This document shows, in pieces, positions 17,414-25,969 of a stretch of DNA of 64,000 nt. The translations under genes were made by a program, and so were the position numbers. The first letter of the stretch is position 1. Each line of letters begins with the position of its first letter. The notes beneath the pieces were generated by a model, which was not told the origin of the DNA, did not search any database, and saw only the letters and a program-made list of their open reading frames with translations. The DNA is from Mesorhizobium sp. CA8 (lineage in GTDB: Bacteria > Pseudomonadota > Alphaproteobacteria > Rhizobiales > Rhizobiaceae), in NCBI RefSeq assembly GCF_020164955.1, contig NZ_JAIUHG010000033.1, forward strand, positions 1-64,000, given 5' to 3'.

Positions 17414-17779
17414 ATGGCATCCATCCGATACATTGTGACAGACGTTGACAGTTCGGTCGCTTTCTATCGCGATAAACTCGAGTTCAAGGTTGACATGCAC
17501 AACCCTGGCAAGTTCGCAGCGCTCATTCGCGATGATCTCACGCTTTACCTTAGCGCTCCGGGGGCAGGCAGTGGAGGAACTGCTGGCGGTAAACCAGAGC
17601 CCGGCGGATGGAACCGGTTCATGATCGTCACGAAAGACATAGACGCCCTCATCGGCCGGCTGAACGATGCAGGCGCCAAATTCAAAGGAGAAATCAGCGA
17701 GGCGGGAGCTGGTCGCGCCAGACTTCTGGAAGATCCGTCGGGCAATCTGGTTGAACTGTTTGAGTTCAAGAAGAAATGA
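17414..17779 (+). CDS. VOC-family protein (glyoxalase / bleomycin-resistance fold)
   Basis: 121 residues. The start at 17414 follows an AGGAG site; the in-frame extension to 17309 has no such site. The protein shows the beta-alpha-beta-beta-beta module: IRYIVTDVDSSVAFYRDKLEF at the start and LLEDPSGNLVELFEF at the end, with Glu of NLVE as a typical metal ligand. VOC proteins act as glyoxalases, dioxygenases or drug-binding proteins; the substrate cannot be read here. It stands alone between the two diverged direct repeats. Confidence 0.85.
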   Translation: MASIRYIVTDVDSSVAFYRDKLEFKVDMHNPGKFAALIRDDLTLYLSAPGAGSGGTAGGKPEPGGWNRFMIVTKDIDALIGRLNDAGAKFKGEISEAGAGRARLLEDPSGNLVELFEFKKK

Positions 17780-17870
17780 GAGGGCGCGCAGATCGTCGAC
17801 AACGACGTTGATGTTCATGCGCTCCGCAAAGTCCGACCGAATACAGCTGTGCCGGCCCGTCAGGGGGAAT

Positions 17871-17990
17871 ATTTTGCGCTCATAAATCAACGCGTTACAA
17901 TGCATAGAGAGAATCGAGTTAAGGCGAGTACGGTGAAGTAGTATCGGATAGCAGAGGACGCTCCAGCGAATCCAGGCCATCGATAGAAGT
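17871..17990 (+). repeat. imperfect direct repeat, copy 2
   Basis: Second copy of the element at 17153-17268, ending about 133 bp before the small secreted-protein gene. Both copies sit a similar distance upstream of a small gene, so they could be duplicated promoter or leader regions, or the scars of a cassette carrying the VOC gene. Confidence 0.5.
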
Positions 17991-18122
17991 CGACAGATTC
18001 TAGGCGACCTGCAGATCTGCCGCTCTGTCGGGCATTAGCGGTGCTGAAAGCAGCTATGGGAACTTTTGCTCCGCTGGCGATTTTGGATATGCTGCAAATC
18101 AAATTGCCAGAAGGTCGTTGCT

Positions 18123-18389
18123 ATGACGAAACATTTTGCAATCGCGCTCATGCTTGTCACAGCGACCATGATGGCGGGCCCGGCTGGCGCCGGCGAACAT
18201 CGCTACCGCGTCGTCAAACAGGAGCGTTATGTTCCGGCCAGCGACGACATCATCGAGACGCTGTTCAGCGGTCCGCGCTATTACGATCAGCAGATGACCA
18301 CCACGGCGGCGGGCGCCTGCGCGTATCACCGCGTCGGACCGGACGCGAATGCGGTGAACGACATCAACGATAACTATTGCGGGAAGTAG
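18123..18389 (+). CDS. small secreted protein of unknown function
   Basis: 88 residues from the ATG at 18123 (AGAAGG upstream). A clear signal peptide, MTKHFAIALMLVTATMMAGP, is cut near AGAGE, leaving about 65 residues rich in Tyr, Arg and Asp with one pair of cysteines (ACAYHR and NYCGK). The two cysteines may form a disulfide in the periplasm. I do not recognise the family. It is monocistronic and followed by about 290 bp before the next gene. Confidence 0.6.
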   Translation: MTKHFAIALMLVTATMMAGPAGAGEHRYRVVKQERYVPASDDIIETLFSGPRYYDQQMTTTAAGACAYHRVGPDANAVNDINDNYCGK

Positions 18390-18567
18390 GATTCCCCGGG
18401 GCAGCGTTCCTCGGAACCAGTGTTCGATAAGCCTCGACCCTCTTTGCATTATGGTCCCTGCGAACATAACGGAGTCGCCGGGGTGGCTATAGTTGGCCGG
18501 GCGTGGCCTTCTTTGAATGCCAATCCTCTCGCGGGTCTGCGGGTCATCGCACACAGTCGATACAGAT

Positions 18568-18579
18568 ATTGTATACAAT
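18568..18579. promoter_or_regulatory. GntR (FCD) operator-like palindrome ATTGTATACAAT
   Basis: A perfect 12-bp palindrome, ATTGTATACAAT, 105 bp upstream of the binding-protein gene. TTGTATACAA is the typical target shape of FCD-type GntR regulators, and the operon downstream ends with such a regulator (24214). A TTGACA hexamer lies at 18594-18599, just downstream of the palindrome, though no good -10 follows at normal spacing. Confidence 0.55.
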
Positions 18580-18683
18580 ACCGAAGAAAAATGTTGACAA
18601 TCGACATCAGCCGGTTTCCCTTACGCTATACGCGCAGCCTACGAGCAAAACACAAAGCGCGATAACCAAGGGGAACTGAAGCT

Positions 18684-19886
18684 ATGATCAACCGTCGCTC
18701 GACTCTGAAATCAATGGCGCTCGGCGCCGTCTCGACCCTGGCGCTTGCCGCTCTCGGCATTTCGTCCGCGCAGGCTGAAAACAAGGAACTGAAGATCGGC
18801 TTCGTCGGCGTTACCAGCGGCCCCGCTGCCGCCTGGGGCACGTCGAACGTGCGCTCGATGCAGACCCGCGCCGCCTGGATCAACGAAACCGGTGGCGTCA
18901 AGATCGGCAACGACACCTACAACATCAACATCGTCACCTTCGACGACCAGAAGGATCCCAAGCGCGCCATCGCCGGCATGGAGAAGATGGCGCAGGAAGG
19001 CGTCCACTATGTCGTCGGCCCGAATGTCGATGACGGCGCCGCCGCGGTGCGCCCCGTCGCTGAGGCCAATGGGATCATCTATTTTCCCTACGCCTTCCCC
19101 AAGGCGCTCTACCAGAAGCCGGCCTCGAATGCGGTGCTCGGCATGATCGCCAACTACCAGTCCGGTCCGGCGATCTACAAATATCTCAAGGAAAACAAAG
19201 GGGTTAAGAAGATCGCCTTTGTCGCCGCGAACGAATCCGACCCGCTCAGCCAGCGCGACAGCGGCGTCGAAGCGGCGAAGGCACTTGGACTGGAAGTCGT
19301 CGCCCAGAACGACACCTACCAGAACGATACCCGCGACTTCACGCCGGTGCTGACGCCGATCGTCGCCTTGAAGCCCGACCTGCTCGTCCTGTCCGGCGTG
19401 GCGCCGGCCAACGCGCCGCTGCTCATCCGCGCCGCCCGCGAGCTTGGCTATGAAGGCCTGATCTCGACGGAAACCGCGCAGGACGCCAAGGTCCTGGAAG
19501 AGGGCGCCGGCGAATACGCCAATGGATTCATTTCCGTCGGCGGCGCCTCCACGCCGGAGATCGCCTCGGACGCGATGAAGGAATTCGTCGCCCGCTACAC
19601 CAAGATGTTCGGCGAATACAACGACGAGTCCAACACCAAGGTCTATGCGCTCGAATACATCATCGAGACCTTGAAGGCCAATCCGGCGGCCATCAACGAC
19701 GTCGCTGAATTCAAGAAGACCATGGACACTTTCTCGGCGCCCAATCCCTTCCTGAAGGGCGACGCGAAACTCAGCTATGTCGGCATGACGTCCTTCGGCC
19801 AGAAGCGCCAGCTTTCGGTGCCGATGGTGGTCAACGAATATAAGGATGGCGCTTTCCAGACCTTGTTCGTCGGCTCCGTCGACTAG
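18684..19886 (+). CDS. ABC transporter substrate-binding protein, branched-chain amino acid type
   Basis: 400 residues. The signal peptide MINRRSTLKSMALGAVSTLA has a twin-arginine-like N-region and ends near SSAQAE. The mature protein has the Peripla_BP_6 (LivJ) layout, with LKIGFVGVTSGPAAAWGTSN and later FVAANESDPLSQRDSGVEAAK. It is the first gene of a complete HAAT-type importer. The downstream racemase suggests an amino acid, carbamoyl-amino acid or hydantoin-like ligand rather than leucine itself. The ligand is not decided by sequence. Confidence 0.88.
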   Translation: MINRRSTLKSMALGAVSTLALAALGISSAQAENKELKIGFVGVTSGPAAAWGTSNVRSMQTRAAWINETGGVKIGNDTYNINIVTFDDQKDPKRAIAGMEKMAQEGVHYVVGPNVDDGAAAVRPVAEANGIIYFPYAFPKALYQKPASNAVLGMIANYQSGPAIYKYLKENKGVKKIAFVAANESDPLSQRDSGVEAAKALGLEVVAQNDTYQNDTRDFTPVLTPIVALKPDLLVLSGVAPANAPLLIRAARELGYEGLISTETAQDAKVLEEGAGEYANGFISVGGASTPEIASDAMKEFVARYTKMFGEYNDESNTKVYALEYIIETLKANPAAINDVAEFKKTMDTFSAPNPFLKGDAKLSYVGMTSFGQKRQLSVPMVVNEYKDGAFQTLFVGSVD

Positions 19887-19918
19887 CGCTACCTTCGAGC
19901 GTCATTTCCTCAAGCTTG

Positions 19919-19948
19919 CCGCGGGGTCCGACAGGCCGGACCCCGCGG
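19919..19948 (+). terminator. strong stem-loop between binding protein and permease genes
   Basis: Perfect 12-bp arms (CCGCGGGGTCCG and complement) with a 6-nt loop, 32 nt past the binding-protein stop. No U-run follows, so read-through into the permeases is expected; it probably protects or attenuates the message. Confidence 0.7.
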
Positions 19949-19964
19949 AAGATCGAAGGTATCC

Positions 19965-20831
19965 ATGGAACAGGTCATCGCCAACGGATTGTATCTCGGT
20001 GCCCAATACGCGCTGATCGCGCTGGGCTTGACCCTGATCTTCGCCCTGATGAACGTGCTCAATTTCGCCCACGGGCAGATGTATGTGCTGGGCGGGTTCA
20101 TCACCTACACCGTCTACGGCCAGCTCGGCCTGCCTTTCGTAATGGCGCTGCTCGCCTCCGGTGTCACGCTCGCCGTCATCGGCGCGCTGATGGAGAAATT
20201 CCTCTTCCGCACCGTCATCAGGCGCAGCCATCGCGAGGAGAGCACCATGCTGCTCGCCGCCGCGACGGCCTTTTTCTTCGACGCCGTCATCCTGCTTCTG
20301 TTCGGCGAAAAGCAGCGCGGCGTTCCCAAGATCGTCAAGGGCGTCTTCAACAACGCCGGTATCATCATGCCTTACGATCGTATGGTCGTCGGCGTGCTGG
20401 CGATCGTCTTCATCGCCGCCTTCGTGCTCTACATGCAGTACAGCCGGGTCGGGCGCGCCATGCGCGCGCTTGCCCAGGATCGCGTTGCGGCCCAGCTGAT
20501 GGGCGTCCGTGTCGACCGCTATTCGATGATCGGTTTCGCCATGGGCGCCATGCTCGCGGGCGTCGTCGGCGGACTGCTGGTCACCATCACCGGCGTCAAT
20601 TCAGGCATCGGCGGGCCGATCTCCATCAAGGCCTTCCTGATGGTGATGATCGGCGGCGCCGGCGTCGTCGGCGGCGCGATCGCCGGCGGCTTCATTCTCG
20701 GCATGATGGAGTCGGTCGGCCTCACCGTGCTGCGCGAATATGGCGACGTCACCTACCTCGTCATCTTCGCCGCCCTGATGGTGTTCCTGTCGATCCGCCC
20801 CAACGGGCTGATGGGCAAGCCGTGGGGTTGA
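19965..20831 (+). CDS. ABC transporter permease, LivH type
   Basis: 288 residues, about eight hydrophobic segments. It has the LivH features: the N-terminal NGLYLGAQYALIALGLTLIF block, a central region GRAMRALAQDRVAAQLMGV (the EAA-like loop) and the glycine-rich MVMIGGAGVVGGAIAGGF. A GAAGG site precedes the ATG. It forms the membrane channel with the LivM-type protein that starts 7 nt after its stop codon. Confidence 0.9.
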   Translation: MEQVIANGLYLGAQYALIALGLTLIFALMNVLNFAHGQMYVLGGFITYTVYGQLGLPFVMALLASGVTLAVIGALMEKFLFRTVIRRSHREESTMLLAAATAFFFDAVILLLFGEKQRGVPKIVKGVFNNAGIIMPYDRMVVGVLAIVFIAAFVLYMQYSRVGRAMRALAQDRVAAQLMGVRVDRYSMIGFAMGAMLAGVVGGLLVTITGVNSGIGGPISIKAFLMVMIGGAGVVGGAIAGGFILGMMESVGLTVLREYGDVTYLVIFAALMVFLSIRPNGLMGKPWG

Positions 20832-20838
20832 TGGCGTC

Positions 20839-21819
20839 ATGACCCGCAATCGCAACATGAAAATCGCATCGGTCGCGGCCTTCCTGGCGATCGTCTTCAT
20901 CGCCGTGCCGGCCGCGATCTCGGCAAGCGGCCGCTTCGACCTTTATTACACGCTTACTTCGGTGGCGTTGCTGAGCATCGCCAGCGCCGGTGTCTGGCTC
21001 ACCTTCTACATCGGCCGCATCAACATCGGCCAGGGCGCCTACGCGCTGATGGGCGGCTATGTCTCGGCCATACTGGTGATGAACTATGGCTGGTCGTTCT
21101 GGTTGACCTTGCCGGTGGCCGGACTTTTTTGCGCCGCTGCGAGCGTGCTCATCGGCCTGCCGATCCTGCGGCTGCGTGGCGTTTACTTCGCCATGGTCAC
21201 GCTGGTGCTGACCGAGGTGGCGCGGCTGCTCGCGCTGGCGCTGCCGATCACCAACGGCGCCAAGGGCATCGTCAGCATCCCGCTGCCCGGCGCGCTGTCG
21301 GTCTTCGGCCTGATCATCATTCCGGATTTCGCCACGCTGCAGAATTCTCGGCTCGCCTTCTATCTTCTGGCGGTCACGCTGATGGTGGTCTGCTTCGGGG
21401 TCATGTACCGGCTGGTCAATTCGCGCATTGGCAAGCTGTGCCAGTCGCTGCAGCAGAATGAGGAACTGGCCTCCTCGATCGGCGTTAACATCGCTTATCT
21501 GCGCATCATCGCCTACGCCGTGTCGTCTTTCTTCGGCGGCGTGGCCGGCGCCATCTTCGCCGCCATCTCGCAATCGATCTATCCGTCGAGCTTCACGGTC
21601 ACCGATTCCGTCAACTTCATGCTGAACTGTTTCCTTGGCGGCCTCGGCTACGTGTTCGGGCCGATGCTCGGCACGCTGGTGCTCTATTTCGGCTGGGACC
21701 TCTTGTTCCAGACCGGCCAGTTCCAACTGCTCATCTATTCCGGTCTGATGATCGTCCTGATGCTGGTGCTGCCCAACGGCCTGCTCAGCCTCGCGGCTTC
21801 GATCCGGAAGAAGGCTTGA
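20839..21819 (+). CDS. ABC transporter permease, LivM type
   Basis: 326 residues, many hydrophobic segments. FYIGRINIGQGAYALMGGYV is the conserved LivM block and SIGVNIAYLRIIAYAVSSFFGG the cytoplasmic coupling region. It starts just after the LivH-type gene and ends 3 nt before the first ATPase. It is the second channel subunit of the importer. Confidence 0.9.
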   Translation: MTRNRNMKIASVAAFLAIVFIAVPAAISASGRFDLYYTLTSVALLSIASAGVWLTFYIGRINIGQGAYALMGGYVSAILVMNYGWSFWLTLPVAGLFCAAASVLIGLPILRLRGVYFAMVTLVLTEVARLLALALPITNGAKGIVSIPLPGALSVFGLIIIPDFATLQNSRLAFYLLAVTLMVVCFGVMYRLVNSRIGKLCQSLQQNEELASSIGVNIAYLRIIAYAVSSFFGGVAGAIFAAISQSIYPSSFTVTDSVNFMLNCFLGGLGYVFGPMLGTLVLYFGWDLLFQTGQFQLLIYSGLMIVLMLVLPNGLLSLAASIRKKA

Positions 21820-21822
21820 GCC

Positions 21823-22602
21823 ATGGCCGAAATGCTCGAAGTCTCGCGTCTCAGCAAGCGCTTCGGCGGTCTTGTCGCGGTCAACAACATCTCCTTCTCG
21901 GTGCGCGAGAAAGAGATCCTGTCGGTGATCGGCCCGAACGGCGCCGGCAAATCGACTTTGTTCAAGCTGATCTCGTCTTTCCTGCGGCCGACCACGGGCG
22001 AGGTGCGCCTGAAGGGCGAACGCATCTCAGGCATGGCGCCGCATATCGCCGCCCGCAAGGGTGTCGTGCGCACCTTCCAGGAGACCACCATCTTCAAGAA
22101 CATGAGCGTGCGCGACAACGTCGTCATCGCGCATCACCTGCGCTCGAAAGCGAGCCTTCTCGGCTTCTTTCTCGGCACCGGCGCGGCGAAGGCCGACGAG
22201 GTGGCCTTCGGCGCCTCCGCCGACGAAATCCTGGCGCTGCTCGGCCTCTCCTCGCTTGCCAATGAGACCGCCCGCAACCTGCCGCACGGCCATTTACGAG
22301 CGCTGGGCATCGCCATCGGCCTTGCCACCGATCCTTCGATCCTGCTGCTCGACGAGCCCTTCGCCGGCATGAACCACGACGAAACGATGCGCATGGTGGC
22401 GATGGTGCGGCGCCTGCGCGATCTTGGCCTCACCATCCTGCTCGTCGAGCACGACATGCCGGCCGTGATGAAGATCTCGGACCGCATCGTGGTCCTCAAT
22501 TTCGGGCAGAAGATCGCCGAGGGGACGCCGTCGGAAATCCAGGCGAACGAGAAGGTGATCGAAGCCTATCTGGGCAGCGAAGACGAGGCGATCGGCCTAT
22601 GA
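21823..22602 (+). CDS. ABC transporter ATP-binding protein, LivG type
   Basis: 259 residues. Walker A is GPNGAGKST and Walker B ILLLDEPFAGM, with H-loop LLVEHDMPAVM. The signature reads LPHGHLRALGIAIGLA, where LPHGHLR replaces the usual LSYGQQR, an unusual variant. The C-terminal YLGSEDEA is the LivG-type tail. The stop overlaps the LivF start by 4 nt. Confidence 0.9.
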   Translation: MAEMLEVSRLSKRFGGLVAVNNISFSVREKEILSVIGPNGAGKSTLFKLISSFLRPTTGEVRLKGERISGMAPHIAARKGVVRTFQETTIFKNMSVRDNVVIAHHLRSKASLLGFFLGTGAAKADEVAFGASADEILALLGLSSLANETARNLPHGHLRALGIAIGLATDPSILLLDEPFAGMNHDETMRMVAMVRRLRDLGLTILLVEHDMPAVMKISDRIVVLNFGQKIAEGTPSEIQANEKVIEAYLGSEDEAIGL

Positions 22603-23321
22603 ACCAGATCCTGAACTTCGCCAATGTCGAGCTCTATTACGATCACGTCTATGCGCTGAAAGGCGTCTCGCTCGAGGTCAACGAGGGCGAGACCGTCGCG
22701 CTGATCGGCGCCAACGGCGCCGGCAAGTCGTCGATCCTTCGCGCCATCACCGGCTTGCGCAAGATCAGGTCCGGCGAGATCCACTACAGTGGCAAGCGCA
22801 TCGACGGCGCTGCCCCCGACGAGATCGTCAAGATGGGCATCGCCATGGTGCCGGAAGGGCGCCGCGTCTTCCCCTTCATGTCGGTCAGGGACAACCTCCT
22901 GATGGGCGCTTTCACCCGCACCAGCAAATCCGAGATCGCCGCGTCGATGGAGATGGTTCTGGGGCGCTTTCCGCGGCTGAAGGAGCGCTTCTCGCAGGCC
23001 GCCGGCACGATGAGTGGCGGCGAACAGCAGATGCTGGTCATCGGCCGTGCGCTGATGGCGAAGCCGAAGCTTTTGCTGCTCGACGAGCCGTCGCTCGGCG
23101 TCGCGCCAAAACTCGTCCAGGACATCGCCCGCTCGATCGTCGCCATCAACCGCGACGAGAAGGTCAGCGTGCTCCTGGTCGAGCAGAATTCGCGCATGGC
23201 GCTGCGCATCTCGCAGCGCGCCTATGCGCTCACCACCGGCAGTGTCGCATTGAGCGGCAACTCCGCCGAATTGCTGACCGACGACCGGGTCAAGCGACTT
23301 TATCTCGGCGGCGAGATCTGA
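22599..23321 (+). CDS. ABC transporter ATP-binding protein, LivF type
   Basis: 240 residues. Walker A is GANGAGKSS, the signature MSGGEQQM, Walker B LLLLDEPSLGVAP, and the C-terminal LYLGGEI ending is typical of LivF. It pairs with the LivG-type ATPase, to which it is translationally coupled by an ATGA overlap. Confidence 0.9.
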   Translation: MNQILNFANVELYYDHVYALKGVSLEVNEGETVALIGANGAGKSSILRAITGLRKIRSGEIHYSGKRIDGAAPDEIVKMGIAMVPEGRRVFPFMSVRDNLLMGAFTRTSKSEIAASMEMVLGRFPRLKERFSQAAGTMSGGEQQMLVIGRALMAKPKLLLLDEPSLGVAPKLVQDIARSIVAINRDEKVSVLLVEQNSRMALRISQRAYALTTGSVALSGNSAELLTDDRVKRLYLGGEI

Positions 23322-23333
23322 GGCTGATTTTCA

Positions 23334-24077
23334 ATGCGCATACTCGTCATCAACCCCAACACGACCGCCTCGATGACCGCCAAGATCGGCGAGGCGGCGC
23401 AAAGCGTCGCCTCCGCGGGAACCGAAATCATGGCGGTCAATCCGGCCGATGGTCCACCAAGCATCGAGGGCTACTTCGATGAGGTCTTCGCCGTGCCGGG
23501 TATCATCGCCGAGATGGGTAAGGCGCCGGCAGCCGATGCCTATGTGATTGCCTGTTTCGACGACACCGGGCTCGACGCCGCTCGCTGTGCCAGCGGAGCT
23601 CCCGTCATCGGCATCGGCGAGGCCGCCTTCCATATGGCGAGCCTAATCGCAGGCAAGTTCAGCGTCGTCACCACGCTTGCCCGCTCGGTGCCGGCGATCG
23701 AGCACAATCTGGCGAAATACGGTCTCGCCTCGCGCTGCGCCAAGGTACGCTCGTCGGAGGTCGCCGTGCTCGAGCTCGAGCGTCCGGGCTCGAATGCAAG
23801 GCACAGGATATCGCAGGAGATCGCCCGCGCCATAAGCGAGGATCACGCCGAAGCCATCGTGCTCGGCTGCGCCGGCATGGCCGACCTTGCCAAGAGCCTG
23901 TCGGAAGAACATGGGGTTCCCGTGCTCGATGGCGTCGTCTGCGCCGTCACGCTGGCCGAGAGCCTGTGCAAGGTGGGCTTGAGGACATCGAAGATCGGCG
24001 GCTATGCCGCGCCGCGCGGCAAACAGTTCGCCGGCACGTTCGCACCGCTGTCGCCCACGGAAGTCGAGATCGTCTAG
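23334..24077 (+). CDS. Asp/Glu/hydantoin racemase family protein
   Basis: 247 residues. It opens MRILVINPNTTASMT, the standard start of HyuE-like racemases, and carries the two active-site cysteines, Cys74 in VIACFDDTG and Cys179 in VLGCAGM. Family members racemise hydantoins, allantoin or acidic amino acids by two-base catalysis. It begins 12 nt after the second ATPase, so it is the last enzyme of the transporter operon and probably acts on the imported compound. No hydantoinase or carbamoylase is in the window, so the pathway is incomplete here. Confidence 0.82.
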   Translation: MRILVINPNTTASMTAKIGEAAQSVASAGTEIMAVNPADGPPSIEGYFDEVFAVPGIIAEMGKAPAADAYVIACFDDTGLDAARCASGAPVIGIGEAAFHMASLIAGKFSVVTTLARSVPAIEHNLAKYGLASRCAKVRSSEVAVLELERPGSNARHRISQEIARAISEDHAEAIVLGCAGMADLAKSLSEEHGVPVLDGVVCAVTLAESLCKVGLRTSKIGGYAAPRGKQFAGTFAPLSPTEVEIV

Positions 24078-24213
24078 GCGGCTTCATGCGGCCGGCCGAC
24101 CGGCCGGCGCCCGGACAGGTGGGATTGACCGCCGCGTGAGCGATACTAGATTGGACGGGCTGCCGGCGATTTGGGGGGCAGATCGGGCCATTTCGGGCCC
24201 GCGCATTGAAAGC

Positions 24214-24921
24214 ATGTTGACGGTACTCAAGGAAGAAGACCGAGACGACAAGCCGGCTGCGCGCTGGTCGCCGATCTATTATGGGCTGAGGGACGCCATC
24301 GTCAGCCATCGTCTCGCGCCGGGCACCAAATTGCCGGAGGACGAGCTCGCCTCGATCTATTCGGTGAGCCGCACGGTGGTCCGGTCCGCGCTGCAGGCCC
24401 TTGCCCATGACCGGCTGGCGCGGCTGGAGCCCAATCGCGGAGCCTTCGTCGCGCAGCCGTCGAAGATCGAGGCCCGCGAGGTGTTCGAGGCGAGGGCGCT
24501 GATCGAACCCAAGGTGGCCGCGCTCGCCGCCAGGACGGCGGTGCCGTCCGATATCGCGCAATTGCGGTCACACCTGGAGAAGGAGCACGAGGCGCTGCAT
24601 GCCGGCCGCGATAGCGACGCCATCATGCTGTCGGCGCGCTTCCACGTCGGCATCGCCGAGATCGCCGCGCATTCGGTGTTCACAAATTTCGTGCGCGACC
24701 TCGTCTCGCACTCCTCGCTGATCATCGCGCTCTATTGGAAGCGCCGTGACGCCACCTGCGAGAAGCACGCCCACCACGCGCTGGTCGACGCCATCGAGGC
24801 CGGCGACAGCGCCGACGCCGCCGCCCTGATGAACAGTCATCTGGTCGACCTGCTGTCGGGGCTGGATCTCACCGACAAGGTGGAAAAGTCCGACAGCCTG
24901 GCGGATCTGCTTCGAGCTTAG
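24214..24921 (+). CDS. GntR-family regulator with FCD domain
   Basis: 235 residues from the ATG at 24214; an in-frame GTG at 24136 could add 26 residues, and neither start has a strong ribosome site. The winged helix spans about residues 15-80 (KLPEDELASIYSVSRTVVRS), followed by an FCD domain with metal-type residues (FHVGIAEIAAHS and HHALVDAIEAGD). It is downstream of the racemase on the same strand and is the natural candidate to bind the ATTGTATACAAT site at 18568. The effector is probably the transported substrate. Confidence 0.85.
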   Translation: MLTVLKEEDRDDKPAARWSPIYYGLRDAIVSHRLAPGTKLPEDELASIYSVSRTVVRSALQALAHDRLARLEPNRGAFVAQPSKIEAREVFEARALIEPKVAALAARTAVPSDIAQLRSHLEKEHEALHAGRDSDAIMLSARFHVGIAEIAAHSVFTNFVRDLVSHSSLIIALYWKRRDATCEKHAHHALVDAIEAGDSADAAALMNSHLVDLLSGLDLTDKVEKSDSLADLLRA

Positions 24922-24930
24922 AGCGAACAG

Positions 24931-24954
24931 CGGTTCAGCCGGATCGCTGAACCG
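24931..24954 (+). terminator. stem-loop after gntR
   Basis: Arms CGGTTCAGC and GCTGAACCG (9 bp) with a 6-nt loop, 9 nt after the GntR stop and just before the convergent SDR stop. No U-run, but the location between convergent genes suits bidirectional termination. Confidence 0.6.
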
Positions 24955-24967
24955 TTGGAGGATCAGG

Positions 24968-25870
24968 TTAGGCCGCGGCGGCTTGCGAATAATCCATCCG
25001 CTCGAGGTCGGCGATGAGGCCGGGTCCGGTCGGCTGCCAGCCGAGATGCGCGCGCGTCCATTCGCTCGACGCCGGCAAATCGAGGCCGGCGAACATGGCA
25101 AGCCATCCGAAATGGTCCGCTGCCTCTTCCTGAGAGAGCGAGACCGCCGGCACGTTGAGCCCGGCGCCGATCACTTCCGCGATCTTGCGCACCGGGATGC
25201 CTTCCTCGGCGACGGCGTTGTAGCGCACGCCAGCTTCCTGCTTGTCCAGCGCCAGGCGGTAGAGCTTCGCGACATCCAGCACATGCGCCGCCGACCACCG
25301 GTTGCGGCCCTCGCCAAGATAGGCCGACACGCCCTTGGCGCGCGTCTGCGCGATCAGCGGCGTGATCAGGCCCTGCTTCACCGTGTCATGCACCTGCGGC
25401 AACCGCACCACCGACACCTTGACGCCCTTCTCGGCCATCGCCGCGCCGGTGAGTTCCGAGAGGATACGTGGATTGGGATGGTCGGTGTTGAACACGTCTT
25501 CTCTCGCCGGCTGTCCGTGTTCGGCGGAGCCCATGCCCACACCCGACGTGATGATGAGCAGCCGGTCCGAGCCGGCGAGCGCGCCGCCCAGCGCTTCGAT
25601 GACGCGTTTGTCCTTCTCGCAATTCGCCACGAAGTTCGAGAAATTGTGGTCGAAGGCGGTGTGGATCACCGCATCCGATTTCGCCGCGCCATCTCGCAGG
25701 CTGTCGAGGTCTTCGAGGCCGCCGCGATGGGGCTCGGCACCGGCGGCGACAAGCGACCGCGCGCCGGCTTCAGAGCGGGTCAGGCCAAGCACCTGATGGC
25801 CGGCGGCAAGAAGTTCGGGCACGATCCTGGAACCGATGAAGCCGGTCGCGCCGGTAAGGAATACACGCAT
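24968..25870 (-). CDS. extended SDR / NAD(P)-dependent epimerase-like oxidoreductase
   Basis: 300 residues. The N-terminal GATGFIGSRIVPEL is the extended-SDR cofactor motif (TGxxGxxG). A Y-x3-K pair is not obvious at the usual place, so it may belong to the atypical SDRs. The substrate is unknown. It is divergent from an XRE/MmyB-type regulator with 99 bp between them, an arrangement common for regulators that control a single neighbouring oxidoreductase. Confidence 0.82.
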   Translation of the reverse strand: MRVFLTGATGFIGSRIVPELLAAGHQVLGLTRSEAGARSLVAAGAEPHRGGLEDLDSLRDGAAKSDAVIHTAFDHNFSNFVANCEKDKRVIEALGGALAGSDRLLIITSGVGMGSAEHGQPAREDVFNTDHPNPRILSELTGAAMAEKGVKVSVVRLPQVHDTVKQGLITPLIAQTRAKGVSAYLGEGRNRWSAAHVLDVAKLYRLALDKQEAGVRYNAVAEEGIPVRKIAEVIGAGLNVPAVSLSQEEAADHFGWLAMFAGLDLPASSEWTRAHLGWQPTGPGLIADLERMDYSQAAAA

Positions 25871-25925
25871 GGGAGGGTCTCCTGTGGTTGTTCGGAGGCC
25901 TTATTTGCGCTATAGATCATTCTGT

Positions 25926-25941
25926 TAAAGTAGTGACTTTA
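25926..25941. promoter_or_regulatory. inverted repeat TAAAGT-N4-ACTTTA in SDR/XRE divergent region
   Basis: A perfect 6-bp inverted repeat with a 4-bp spacer, just upstream of a TATAAT hexamer (25948-25953) that could be the -10 box of the XRE gene. It is the best candidate for an operator used by that regulator to control itself and the SDR. Confidence 0.45.
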
Positions 25942-25969
25942 TCATGGTATAATAGCCAACAGGATCGCG

